Assembly: GCA_964478455.1 (NCBI GenBank)
Contig: CAYZJD010000016.1
Span: 1 to 24,053 of the forward strand
DNA length: 24,053 nt
DNA from: CAYZJD01 sp964478455
GTDB lineage: Bacteria > Acidobacteriota > Terriglobia > Bryobacterales > Bryobacteraceae
Reading direction: 5' to 3'
In this document: positions 1-7,375 of the stretch, one piece after another
How the letters are laid out: each line of letters starts with the position of its first letter
Numbering within the stretch: the first letter of the stretch is position 1
Program-made: the position numbers and the translations under genes
The notes under the pieces: generated by a model
Database searches by the model: none
What the model was told of the DNA's origin: nothing
Seen by the model: the letters and a program-made list of their open reading frames with translations, nothing else

Positions 1-227
1 AACAGACAGGCGGAGGCGACGAACATCCACTTCCAGGCGCGGGCGCGCGCCCGCGGGTCGGCCTGGCGGACAAGGCGCGAGTTGTCAATCTGCTTGCGGT
101 AGAAATACACGTCCTCGTTCGGCAGCGGCCGCAAGCGGAACGGGTCGGCCGCGCCCTTCGGAAGGCGCTGCGGCGGGCCCCAGCCCGCTCGATGGTAGCT
201 CTCGTAAGAAGTTGCCTGCGTCGCCAT
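1..227 (-). CDS. FtsL-like small division protein (partial, 3' end outside window)
   Basis: An open frame starts at the ATG at 225-227 and runs off the left edge with 75 codons visible. A ribosome site (GAGGAA) lies 3-4 nt upstream, and the start is only 14 bp after the rsmH stop. The N-terminal 60 or so residues are hydrophilic and rich in Arg and Pro, with the stretch NEDVYFYRKQIDNSRLVRQ. The hydrophobic run WMFVASACL begins exactly at the window edge, consistent with a single membrane segment after a cytoplasmic tail. A short bitopic protein directly after rsmH is the usual place of ftsL, which links FtsB and FtsQ in the divisome. FtsL is poorly conserved, so the name rests on position and topology rather than on a sequence motif. 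Placement in the same operon as mraZ and rsmH is inferred from spacing. Confidence 0.6.
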   Translation of the reverse strand, partial: MATQATSYESYHRAGWGPPQRLPKGAADPFRLRPLPNEDVYFYRKQIDNSRLVRQADPRARARAWKWMFVASACL

Positions 228-241
228 GTGTTCCTCGGACC

Positions 242-1108
242 TCAGCTACGGCTCATTTCCAGCGCGCGCAGCCGTGCGCTGCGCGACGCCGGGTTGCTGC
301 GCACCTCTTCCCCGGCAGGTTTGACTACGTGCTTGGTCAGGATCCTTGCCCGCCCCTGCCTGGCGAGCGCCTGAAAGCAATGCTTGACCTTGCGGTCTTC
401 GAGCGACATGAACGAGATGATGACGATGCGCCCGCCGGGAGCCACCAGCTCCGGCGCCAGCGCCAGCAGCCGGTCGAGCTGAGCCTGTTCGTCGTTGACG
501 GCGATGCGCAGCGCCATGAAGGTCTGGGTCGCGGGATGCAGACGACCCGTTCGGGGCGCGGCCTGCTCCACGACTCTGGCCAAATGGAGCGTGCTTCGAA
601 TCGGCCGCGCCCGAACGATCGCTCGTGCTATCCTCCGCGCCCTCCTTTCCTGGCCGTAGTCGAACAGCAGGCCGGCCAATTGTCTCTCGTCCGTCGTGTT
701 TACGATCTCGGCGGCGGTAACAGGCTGGCTGCGGTCCATCCGCATGTCCAGCGGGCCGTCGGCCGAGAAAGAAAAACCCCTGTCCGCGTCGGTAAGCTGG
801 AACCGGCTCGCGCCGAGATCGGCCAACAGGCCGTTCAACTGAGTGAAGCCCAGGGACGCCGGCGCCGAGCGCAACTCCGCGAAGGAGCAGTGGCAGTACT
901 TTATGCGCGGCGCCCACGAGGTTGTGTTGCGCCGGCAGATCTCGAGCGACTCGGCGTCGCGGTCGCAGGCAATCACAAAACCCGTATCCAGCCGCGCGGC
1001 GATCGCGCCGGTGTGCCCGCCGAGACCGGCGGTGGCGTCCAGGTAGATCCCGTCCGGATGCACGTCCAGGTATCGGAGCACCTCGTCGAGCAGGACCGGA
1101 ATATGCAT
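242..1108 (-). CDS. rsmH: 16S rRNA m4C1402 methyltransferase RsmH (MraW)
   Basis: The protein has 288 residues, close to the usual family length of about 300. It begins MHIPVLLDEVL, the family-typical N-terminus. The SAM-binding motif DATAGLGGHTGAI spans about residues 24-36. RsmH methylates N4 of C1402 in the decoding centre of 16S rRNA. Near the C-terminus the stretch PGGRIVIISFMSLEDRKVKHCF matches the conserved family block, where most members read SFHSLEDR; here the His is replaced by Met. The gene starts 6 bp after the mraZ stop and ends 14 bp before the FtsL-like gene, so the three are probably co-transcribed. Function is secure from family motifs and gene order. Confidence 0.95.
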   Translation of the reverse strand: MHIPVLLDEVLRYLDVHPDGIYLDATAGLGGHTGAIAARLDTGFVIACDRDAESLEICRRNTTSWAPRIKYCHCSFAELRSAPASLGFTQLNGLLADLGASRFQLTDADRGFSFSADGPLDMRMDRSQPVTAAEIVNTTDERQLAGLLFDYGQERRARRIARAIVRARPIRSTLHLARVVEQAAPRTGRLHPATQTFMALRIAVNDEQAQLDRLLALAPELVAPGGRIVIISFMSLEDRKVKHCFQALARQGRARILTKHVVKPAGEEVRSNPASRSARLRALEMSRS

Positions 1109-1114
1109 ACCGCA

Positions 1115-1597
1115 TTACTTGAACCCCCGCTGCGCGAGCAGGCGAAGCTTCCCGGCGCGGTCTTCGGCGGAGCGGCTCTGTAGCTCCTGGTAGACCTCGG
1201 CGTTGTACACGTTGATGCCGCCCCTGTAATGGTGGAGCCAGACGGCCTGGTTCTCCAGGTTCAGCTTCCGGCGAAGCTCCTGCGGAAGCAGAATCCGGCC
1301 CTCGGAATCCATTTCGCTCTCGGCTCCCAGCTCGTTCACCGAAAAGGAAATGTGCAGGGACGCGTCGGGGTCCTCCATGAAGGAATCGAAGAACCTCTCG
1401 TTTTCCTTCCAGACGGAGATAGGGTAGATTCGAGCAGTGAGGTGGTCGAGGCTGGCGACGAACACCTTGCCGCCGTCAACCGCGTCCAGGTACCGCTGGA
1501 AATCGACCGGGAGCTTGAGCCTCCCTTTGGCGTCGACACTGGCCTTGGGGATGCCGCGGGGGGCTTCGACGGGAGACGGGATGGGTCGCTTAGCCAC
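1115..1597 (-). CDS. mraZ: Transcriptional regulator MraZ
   Basis: The 160-residue protein has two SpoVT-AbrB-type half-domains, each with the DNA-contacting DxxxR motif: DAKGR at residues 22-26 and DSEGR at residues 97-101. MraZ forms a ring-shaped oligomer that binds direct repeats in front of its own operon and represses it. An in-frame TGA lies immediately upstream of the GTG at 1595-1597, and I see no other plausible start before the first DxxxR motif, so this GTG is taken as the start. No strong ribosome site precedes it. The protein has an N-terminal extension of about 15 residues (Pro- and Lys-rich) compared with typical MraZ, which begins about 10 residues before the first DxxxR. It is the first gene of the mraZ-rsmH cluster. 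Confidence 0.95.
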   Translation of the reverse strand: MAKRPIPSPVEAPRGIPKASVDAKGRLKLPVDFQRYLDAVDGGKVFVASLDHLTARIYPISVWKENERFFDSFMEDPDASLHISFSVNELGAESEMDSEGRILLPQELRRKLNLENQAVWLHHYRGGINVYNAEVYQELQSRSAEDRAGKLRLLAQRGFK

Positions 1598-1627
1598 TCA
1601 GCCCCACTCTTGGCCACTTTCGGCCAC
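1593..1627 (-). repeat. Four GTGG direct repeats with 10-bp period (MraZ boxes)
   Basis: Read on the minus strand, GTGGC, GTGGC, GTGGG and GTGGC occur at 1623-1627, 1613-1617, 1603-1607 and 1593-1597, an exact 10-bp period. Known MraZ operators are tandem TGGG-type pentamers with 5-nt spacers, which is this geometry. The copy nearest the gene contains the GTG start codon of mraZ itself. Confidence 0.75.
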
Positions 1628-1632
1628 AGCCG

Positions 1633-1661
1633 ATTGTGGCACACACCCGTTGGGAATTCAA
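1633..1661 (-). promoter_or_regulatory. Promoter of the mraZ operon
   Basis: On the minus strand TTGAAT (1656-1661) and CACAAT (1633-1638) are separated by exactly 17 bp, a good sigma-70 type spacing. The expected transcription start near 1626 falls on the first of the four GTGG repeats, so MraZ bound there would block initiation. The leader would be only about 28 nt long. Confidence 0.55.
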
Positions 1662-1877
1662 GGGTTTTTTGAATATCACCTCCCGGATCTTCGGTCTCCT
1701 CGGGGCATACCAAATCTAGGCGAATATGAGATTCTGGCCCTATATATCGGGTGGGGAAGGTAGGCTGGCGGGGCCTTCAGGCCGCCTTGGCCCTGGCAAG
1801 AGCGGAGAGGCGGCGGGTTCCAGCGAGCCCCCTTCGGAGGTCCGGATTGCCAGACGCGAGGATGTGCCAAATGAAGA
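1662..1877. other. Intergenic region between divergent mraZ and phoU-pst operons
   Basis: The gap between mraZ and phoU is about 330 bp. Apart from the mraZ promoter and the phoU -10 element it holds no convincing gene. An AT-rich patch (TATATAT near 1741-1747) and a hairpin with a TTCA loop (about 1767-1786) stand out. I find no recognisable Pho box of the enterobacterial type. Confidence 0.4.
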
Positions 1878-1883
1878 TATAAT
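1878..1883 (+). promoter_or_regulatory. -10 element (TATAAT) of the phoU-pst operon
   Basis: A perfect TATAAT lies 45 bp before the GTG start of phoU. The sequence 17 bp upstream has no resemblance to a -35 hexamer. This fits an activator-dependent promoter, as expected for phosphate-starvation control, but the activator site itself is not identified. Confidence 0.5.
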
Positions 1884-1927
1884 GCTTGCTCAGCCTCCAG
1901 CAGACAGCGGGAGTCAAGGAGTCGACC

Positions 1928-3073
1928 GTGGGATCACCCCTCAAGCAGCCTCACCTGCATGCTTTGTTGCAGCATGATATCGACGTGATCCGGACCAAGC
2001 TGCTGGAAATGGTCGCTCTCGACGAACAAGCTTTGACGCGGGTCTTCCAGGCCCTGCTCGCCCGCGACCGGCAGCTGGCTTACTCGGTGATTCTTCGGGA
2101 CCAGGACGTCGATGCCCTGGACTCCGAGCTGGACAGGTTATGCCTGGAGTTCATCATGCGCCACCAGCCGGTCGCGAGCCACTTGAGGTTCGTTTACGCA
2201 GCCAGTAAGGTGGTCAGCCAGCTCGAACGCGTCGGCGATTATGCGGAAAGCGTCGCCCGGCAAGTGCTGCTTATCAGCTCGCTTCCTTTCCAAGTGCCGA
2301 TGGATGAATTCAGCGAAATCGCGAACCTCGCGATTCCGATGCTGCACAACGCCGTGCGCGCCTTCGTGGACAAGAATGTCGACCTCGCGCGGGCGACGAT
2401 GCTGGTCGAGCCGCGAGTCAACCATATGCGCGACCACATCAACGCCGATCTGATGGCATGGCGCGAAGAGGGCCGGCTGCCATTGGAGGCGCTGACGCCG
2501 CTGATCACGGTAGCGCGCCGCTTTGAGCGCGTCTCCGATCAGGCGATGAACATCTGCGAGGAGGCGCTGTACTTCGCCACGGGCGAAAATCTGCGGCACC
2601 TTCCGCGCGAGGGCTTCCGAGTCGTGTTCGTGGACGAGGGCAACGCGTGCGTGAGCCAGATGGCCGAGGCGATCGCGAACCGTCTGGGGGCGAAGCGATT
2701 CGGGTTCGCGAGCGCCGGCGTGGTGGCTGAGGCAGTAGACCCGCAAACGGTCTGGTTCCTGGCACAGAAAGGGATCGACATCTCGCACCAGAAGCCCAAG
2801 TCAACGAATGAAATCCCGCAATTCGAGCAGGTGCAGATGATCGTGCTGCTGTCCAAGGAGGCCGAAAAGGCGATCCCAGAGAAGCCGGCCAAGGCGCTAA
2901 GCTTGCGCTGGCTGGTGCCTGACCCCTCGAAGGTACGGGGAACGCCCGAGGAAGTTCGCGCGGCTTACGAACGCACTTATGAGGTACTGGCGACCCATAT
3001 CGAGGATCTGGTTCGGGCGGTCCTCGGCAATGATCAGAATTCAAGCAGTGAGAACACCGATGTTGCGATGTGA
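1928..3073 (+). CDS. phoU: PhoU fused to a degenerate low-molecular-weight phosphatase (ArsC-like) domain
   Basis: The GTG at 1928 is chosen because AAGGAG at 1916-1921 sits 6 nt upstream; a TTG at 1886 in the same frame has no such site. The 381-residue product has a PhoU domain (about residues 1-220, two helical repeats with LDSELDRLCLEFIM and FERVSDQAMNICEEALYF). PhoU is the negative regulator linking Pst transport to the Pho histidine kinase. Residues 230-370 match low-molecular-weight tyrosine phosphatase/arsenate reductase. The P-loop, normally CxGNxCRS, reads DEGNACVS at residues 236-243, so the nucleophilic Cys is Asp236 and the phosphate-binding Arg is Val242. The VPDP block carrying the usual general acid Asp is still present. 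The domain should therefore be catalytically dead and perhaps a ligand or partner sensor. It is the first gene of the pst operon and overlaps pstS by 14 bp. Confidence 0.9.
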   Translation: MGSPLKQPHLHALLQHDIDVIRTKLLEMVALDEQALTRVFQALLARDRQLAYSVILRDQDVDALDSELDRLCLEFIMRHQPVASHLRFVYAASKVVSQLERVGDYAESVARQVLLISSLPFQVPMDEFSEIANLAIPMLHNAVRAFVDKNVDLARATMLVEPRVNHMRDHINADLMAWREEGRLPLEALTPLITVARRFERVSDQAMNICEEALYFATGENLRHLPREGFRVVFVDEGNACVSQMAEAIANRLGAKRFGFASAGVVAEAVDPQTVWFLAQKGIDISHQKPKSTNEIPQFEQVQMIVLLSKEAEKAIPEKPAKALSLRWLVPDPSKVRGTPEEVRAAYERTYEVLATHIEDLVRAVLGNDQNSSSENTDVAM

Positions 3074-3968
3074 TTTCGCCGCTGCAAGAGTTGCCGCTAC
3101 GGCGCTCTTGGCGGTGTGGGCATTCTTGCCGCCGGGCTGCTCGCGCCCTGGGCAGCCGGAGAAGACCGTCATCCAAAACACGGGCTCCGACACTATGGTC
3201 AACCTGGCCCAGGCCTGGGCCGAGGCATACGCGCAAGTGGATCCAGTGGTGTCGGTGGAAGTGTCCGGCGGCGGTTCGGGGACCGGAATCGCCGCCCTTA
3301 TCAACGGCACGGTGGATATCGCGAATTGCAGCCGCCAGGTGGAGGCGCAGGAGATCGAGAAGGCTAGGGAGAACACGGGGAAAGAGCCGCGCGAATACAT
3401 GGTCGGCTACGATGCCCTGGCCGTGTACGTCCACAAGAGCAACCCGGTCGAGGAAATCACCCTGGATCAGTTGGCCGAGATTTACGCCGAGGGCGGCAAG
3501 ATCTCCAGATGGTCTCAGCTCGGCGCTTCAATGCCCGGGGAGGCCGATGAGATCATCCGCATCAGCCGCCAGTCCAATTCGGGAACCTACTATTACTTCC
3601 GCGAGTCGGTGCTGGGCAACCGGCGGGACTTCAAGCTGGGGTCCCGCGACATGCACGGCTCCAAAGACGTGGTCGAACTTGTGTCCAAGACGCCCGGCGC
3701 GATCGGATACAGCGGCATGGGGTACGCAATACCGGAAGTCAAGGTGCTGCGCGTCGCCCGCAAGAAAGGCGAGAAGGCGTATGCGCCCACGGTGGAGAAC
3801 ACGCTGAATCACACCTATCCGATCGCCAGACCGCTCCTAATGTACACGCTGGGGGAGCCGAGCGGGCCAGTGAAGAAGTACCTCGATTGGATCCTTTCGG
3901 AAGCCGGCCAGAAGATCGTGACCGAGAGCGGTTACGTGCCCTTGCCCAAGGCGGGCGCGCAGCGCTGA
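3060..3968 (+). CDS. pstS: Phosphate ABC transporter substrate-binding protein PstS
   Basis: The periplasmic receptor of the Pst importer. The ATG at 3060 gives 302 residues with an Arg-containing n-region, a hydrophobic core (AATALLAVWAF) and a Cys at residue 27 in LPPGC, a weak lipobox, so the mature protein may be lipid-anchored. In-frame starts at 3030 and 3048 are possible and would only lengthen the n-region. The phosphate-binding signature is clear: TGSDTM, then SGGGSGTGIAALINGTVDIA, then SRQSNSGTYYYF. The gene overlaps the end of phoU by 14 bp and is followed 3 bp later by pstC, so the order is phoU-pstS-pstC-pstA-pstB-pstB. Function is secure; the exact start is less so. Confidence 0.92.
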   Translation: MLRCDFAAARVAATALLAVWAFLPPGCSRPGQPEKTVIQNTGSDTMVNLAQAWAEAYAQVDPVVSVEVSGGGSGTGIAALINGTVDIANCSRQVEAQEIEKARENTGKEPREYMVGYDALAVYVHKSNPVEEITLDQLAEIYAEGGKISRWSQLGASMPGEADEIIRISRQSNSGTYYYFRESVLGNRRDFKLGSRDMHGSKDVVELVSKTPGAIGYSGMGYAIPEVKVLRVARKKGEKAYAPTVENTLNHTYPIARPLLMYTLGEPSGPVKKYLDWILSEAGQKIVTESGYVPLPKAGAQR

Positions 3969-3971
3969 CAC

Positions 3972-4886
3972 ATGCGAACGGCGACGGTCTCCCCGCCGAA
4001 GCGGCGCCGGTGGCAGGCCAGCGCGGAAAGCGCGGCCGAATTGCTGATCCGGATCTGCGGCATCAGCGCGATTGTCTTCGTATTCGGCATCTTCTTTTTC
4101 GTGTTCCGCGAGGGTGCGAGCTTCCTTTTCGGCGGCTTCAACGCCCACGAGTTCTTTCTCAGCCCGGAGTGGTACCCGACGTCGCAGAGCCACGTTCGCT
4201 ACGGCGTGCTGGCGCTCATCGCGGGCACGGGTAGCGTGACCGCGCTGGCGATGCTGATCGCGGTTCCGTTCGGCATCGGGGCCGCTGTGTTCATCTCCGA
4301 GTTCTGCGGGCCGCGGCTCAGAGAGTCGCTGAAGATCACCGTGGAGCTGCTGGCCGCGATCCCGTCCGTAGTCTGGGGTTTCATCGGACTGACGGTGATG
4401 AACCCGCTGATCATGGAGATGTTCGGGGCGCCCATCGGCTTGAACGTGCTGAACGGCGGAATCATCCTTGCGCTCATGAGCGTGCCGATCATCGTGTCGA
4501 TTGGAGAAGACGCTCTCAAGGCGGTGCCCGATTCCTACCGCGAAGCGGCGCTGGCGCTCGGTGTGACTCGCTGGCAGTTGGTGTACCGGGTGCTGCTGCC
4601 GGCGGCGAAAAGCGGCTTGCTGGCAGCGGTGCTGCTCGGCGTCGGCCGCGCCGTCGGCGAGACAATGGCGGTGCTGATGGCCACTGGCCATGCGGTGCAA
4701 ATCCCCGCCTCTCTGATGGACTCGGTACGGACGCTGACGGCGACCATTGCGGCCGAGCTCGGCGAGGCGCCGGTGAAATCGGACCACTACCAGGTCCTGT
4801 TCATCATCGGCCTGCTGCTGTTCTCCATCACGTTCGTCGTGAACCTGACTGCCGATCTGATCGTGCGCGGGATTCGAAACAAATGA
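3972..4886 (+). CDS. pstC: Phosphate ABC transporter permease PstC
   Basis: This 304-residue inner-membrane permease has about six hydrophobic segments, beginning with IRICGISAIVFVFGIFFFVF. The EAA loop that docks on the ATPase is visible at about residues 193-213 (YREAALALGVTRWQLVYRVL). The family block PSVVWGFIGL lies mid-protein. PstC and PstA together form the phosphate channel. The start is 3 bp after pstS stops, with no strong ribosome site, which suggests translational coupling. A 29-bp gap separates it from pstA. Confidence 0.93.
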   Translation: MRTATVSPPKRRRWQASAESAAELLIRICGISAIVFVFGIFFFVFREGASFLFGGFNAHEFFLSPEWYPTSQSHVRYGVLALIAGTGSVTALAMLIAVPFGIGAAVFISEFCGPRLRESLKITVELLAAIPSVVWGFIGLTVMNPLIMEMFGAPIGLNVLNGGIILALMSVPIIVSIGEDALKAVPDSYREAALALGVTRWQLVYRVLLPAAKSGLLAAVLLGVGRAVGETMAVLMATGHAVQIPASLMDSVRTLTATIAAELGEAPVKSDHYQVLFIIGLLLFSITFVVNLTADLIVRGIRNK

Positions 4887-4915
4887 AGAGTATTGTTCGG
4901 AACGGCTGAGGCGCA

Positions 4916-5800
4916 ATGTTTCGAGCGACTCCATTGACCCGGCGGAAGCAAGCGAGCGAGCTGCTCGCGCAGGCGGTCTTCCTGTTGATGACCGTACTGA
5001 TGGTGCTCCCGCTGCTGTTGATTGTAGGCTACCTGTTCTACCAGGCATGGCCGATCCTCTCCTTTGAGTTTCTGCTGAGCAATCCAAGACACGGGATGCG
5101 GGCCGGCGGCATCTGGTCGCCGTTGCTCGGGACGGTTTATCTCGTGGTCATCTCGCTGGCGACCGCCACGCCGATCGGCGTGCTGGCTGCGGTCTTTCTC
5201 AACGAATATGCGCGAGAGAACTGGTTTACCCGGATCGTCAACCTCGCGGTGGTGAATCTGGCCGGCGTGCCGAGCATCGTGCACGCACTGTTCGGTCTTG
5301 GGGCTTTCGTGCTGGCCGCCGGCCTCGGCAAGTCGATCCTCGCGGCCTCGCTGACGCTGGCGATCATGACCATGCCGGTCATCATCGCCAGCACGAAAGA
5401 AGCGCTGGCAGCGGTGCCGATGGCCTTTCGGGAGGCCTGCTGGAACGTCGGCGCCACCCGCTGGCAGACCATCTGGCACGTGGTCCTTCCCAACTCGGTA
5501 AGTGGCATCCTGACCGGCGTCATTCTCCAGGTGTCGCGGGCGGCCGGCGAGACCGCGCCGGTGATGTTCACGGGTGCGGTGTTCTTCAAAGCGATCGAGG
5601 AGGGCAACCCGTTCGCATACAGGCTGTCCGACCAGTGCATGGCGCTTTCCATGCATCTGTTCACGATTTCGACTCAGGTGCCGGACGTGCCGCGGGCGCT
5701 GCCTTACGGCACAGCAGTCGTGCTGCTCGGAACGGTGCTGGCGGTGAATGCGCTTGCGATTCTGTTCCGCGTCCGGCTGCGTTCGCGGAGGAAGTGGTGA
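4916..5800 (+). CDS. pstA: Phosphate ABC transporter permease PstA
   Basis: The second Pst permease has 294 residues and six predicted membrane segments, starting with AVFLLMTVLMVLPLLLIVGY. The block PIGVLAAVFLNEYAREN and the ATPase-docking EAA loop (FREACWNVGATRWQTIWHVV) are typical of PstA. GAGG about 5 nt before the ATG at 4916 supports the start. Its TGA overlaps the GTG of the following ATPase gene by 4 bp (GTGA), a classic coupling arrangement. Confidence 0.93.
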   Translation: MFRATPLTRRKQASELLAQAVFLLMTVLMVLPLLLIVGYLFYQAWPILSFEFLLSNPRHGMRAGGIWSPLLGTVYLVVISLATATPIGVLAAVFLNEYARENWFTRIVNLAVVNLAGVPSIVHALFGLGAFVLAAGLGKSILAASLTLAIMTMPVIIASTKEALAAVPMAFREACWNVGATRWQTIWHVVLPNSVSGILTGVILQVSRAAGETAPVMFTGAVFFKAIEEGNPFAYRLSDQCMALSMHLFTISTQVPDVPRALPYGTAVVLLGTVLAVNALAILFRVRLRSRRKW

Positions 5801-6561
5801 CAACGAGCGCGCCGATGATCGAGATAACGGATCTGCGGGTCCGTTACGGGCAACGGGAGGTCCTCAAGGCGATTTCTCTCGAAGTGAGGCGCAACGAGGT
5901 GCTGGGCATCATCGGTCCGGCGCACTCGGGCAAGACGACGCTGCTCAAGGTGATCAACCGGACCATCGATGACGTGCCCGGCGCCGCTGTCAGCGGCACG
6001 GTGATGGTCGATGGAACGGATGTGCTCCAGGTGAAGGACGTATTCGCGCTGCGCAGGAAGATCGGCATGGTCGCGCCGCTGCCGGTCGGCCTGCCGCTTT
6101 CGATCTTCGACAACGTCGCGTTCGCGCCGCGTATGGCCGGCGTCCGCGATCGTCGCGAGCTGGAAGAACGCGTGGAACGCTGCTTGCGTCAGGCCGCGTT
6201 GTGGGATGAGGTGAAGGATCGCCTCGACAGCCTCGGCACAAGGCTGTCCGGCGGCCAGCAGCAGCGGCTGACCATCGCCCGCGCCTTGTCGCACAATCCG
6301 GAGATCCTCTGCCTGGACGAATTCTCCATCGCGATCGATCCTGTGACTACTATGCGCATTGAGGACGTGCTGAAGGACCTGCGATCCAGTATGACGATCC
6401 TACTGGTGACGAACCTCGTCCAGCAGGCACGCCGGCTTTCTGACCGCACCGCGTTCTTGCACAACGGCGAGCTGGTCGAGGTGGATAGAGTCGAGGTGAT
6501 CTTCTCGGAATCACCAGCCAGCCGGAAGACGTACGAATATGTCAACGGGATCTTCGGATGA
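5797..6561 (+). CDS. pstB: PstB-type ATPase 1 (intact LSGGQ; Q-loop and H-loop degenerate)
   Basis: The GTG at 5797 is preferred because GGAGGA at 5787-5792 precedes it and it overlaps the pstA stop; an in-frame ATG at 5815 lacks a ribosome site. The 254-residue product is an ABC ATPase of the PstB family. Walker A is GPAHSGKTT (residues 40-48) with Lys46 kept. The signature LSGGQ is intact at 150-154, and Walker B keeps Asp174 and the catalytic Glu175. Two switch residues are lost. The Q-loop, normally MVFQKPNPFP in PstB, reads MVAPLPVGLP with Pro94 for Gln, and the H-loop VTHNM reads VTNLV with Asn206 for His. The D-loop is also altered (IAID for SALD). It would bind ATP poorly as a catalytic site but can offer an intact signature to a partner. 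It is coupled to the next gene by an ATGA overlap. Confidence 0.9.
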   Translation: MTTSAPMIEITDLRVRYGQREVLKAISLEVRRNEVLGIIGPAHSGKTTLLKVINRTIDDVPGAAVSGTVMVDGTDVLQVKDVFALRRKIGMVAPLPVGLPLSIFDNVAFAPRMAGVRDRRELEERVERCLRQAALWDEVKDRLDSLGTRLSGGQQQRLTIARALSHNPEILCLDEFSIAIDPVTTMRIEDVLKDLRSSMTILLVTNLVQQARRLSDRTAFLHNGELVEVDRVEVIFSESPASRKTYEYVNGIFG

Positions 6562-7340
6562 TCACTCCCGCGCCTTCGCTCGATTACAGCATCGAGACCA
6601 AGAACCTGAATCTGTGGTACGGCGATTTCCAGGCGCTGAAGGACGTTAGCATCCGTATCCGCCGAGGGGAAATCAGCGCGCTGATCGGCCCCTCGGGCTG
6701 CGGCAAGACGACGCTGCTCCGCTGTTTCAACCGCATTAATGAACGCTACGGCTACGTCAGGACGGCGGGCGAAATCCGGATTCTCGGACAGAACTTATAC
6801 TCTCCGGACGTCTCGCTCATCGAGCTGCGGAAGGGAGTCGGCATGGTGTTTCAGCGGCCCAACCCGCTGCCGATTTCCGTTTACGAGAACGTCGTGTTCG
6901 GACTGCGCATCCACAGCGGCGGCAGGCTGAGGAAGTCGGATTTGGACGAGGCGGTGGAAAAAGCCCTCACGGAGGTGTCTTTGTGGGAGGAGCTCAAGGA
7001 CCGGCTGGGAAGGCGGGCGACAACACTCCAGTTGGACCAGCAGCAGAAACTGTGCATCGCCCGCCTGCTCCCGCTGAAACCCGATATCATCCTGATGGAC
7101 GAGCCATGCTCGGCCCTGGACAGCGAGGCCACCCTCGGGATCGAGGAGCTGATGCTCAGCCTGGCCGGCCGGTACACGATTCTCATCGTCACCCATAACA
7201 TGGCTCAGGCCCGCCGGGTGAGCCGGGAATGTGCCTTGATGCTGTTGGGCGAAGTGGTTGAGCACGGCCGCACGGACGACTTGTTCCTCACGCCCAAGGA
7301 TTCGCGAACGGCAGACTACATCGAAGGGCGCTACGGCTAG
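6558..7340 (+). CDS. pstB: PstB-type ATPase 2 (intact Walker, Q and H motifs; signature degenerate)
   Basis: The 260-residue ATPase overlaps the stop of the first PstB by ATGA. It has canonical Walker A GPSGCGKTT (residues 44-52, Lys50), Q-loop MVFQRPNPLP (Gln99), Walker B ILMDEP (Asp181, Glu182), D-loop SALD and H-loop VTHNM (His213). The signature LSGGQQQR is instead LQLDQQQK at residues 157-164, so the Ser and first Gly that clasp the ATP gamma-phosphate are gone. Its defect is the mirror image of that in the preceding gene. The two are therefore best read as obligate heterodimer partners rather than redundant copies. It ends with TAG and closes the pst operon, 35 bp before the convergent cyclase gene. 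Confidence 0.9.
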   Translation: MITPAPSLDYSIETKNLNLWYGDFQALKDVSIRIRRGEISALIGPSGCGKTTLLRCFNRINERYGYVRTAGEIRILGQNLYSPDVSLIELRKGVGMVFQRPNPLPISVYENVVFGLRIHSGGRLRKSDLDEAVEKALTEVSLWEELKDRLGRRATTLQLDQQQKLCIARLLPLKPDIILMDEPCSALDSEATLGIEELMLSLAGRYTILIVTHNMAQARRVSRECALMLLGEVVEHGRTDDLFLTPKDSRTADYIEGRYG

Positions 7341-7375
7341 CGCCGTTCCGGCCAGCGTGAACGCTAATCCGCCCG

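Noticed and set aside
212..1183. Long plus-strand frame opposite rsmH
   Set aside because: It lies wholly antisense to rsmH, has Arg/Ala/Gln-rich shadow composition and no family match.
1847..1883. TTGCCA as -35 partner of the phoU TATAAT
   Set aside because: The gap is 25 bp, far from the 16-18 bp needed.
5797..7340. Second PstB as a simple decayed duplicate
   Set aside because: Both frames are full length, tightly coupled by overlaps, and each keeps exactly the motifs the other lost; random decay would not produce that pattern.
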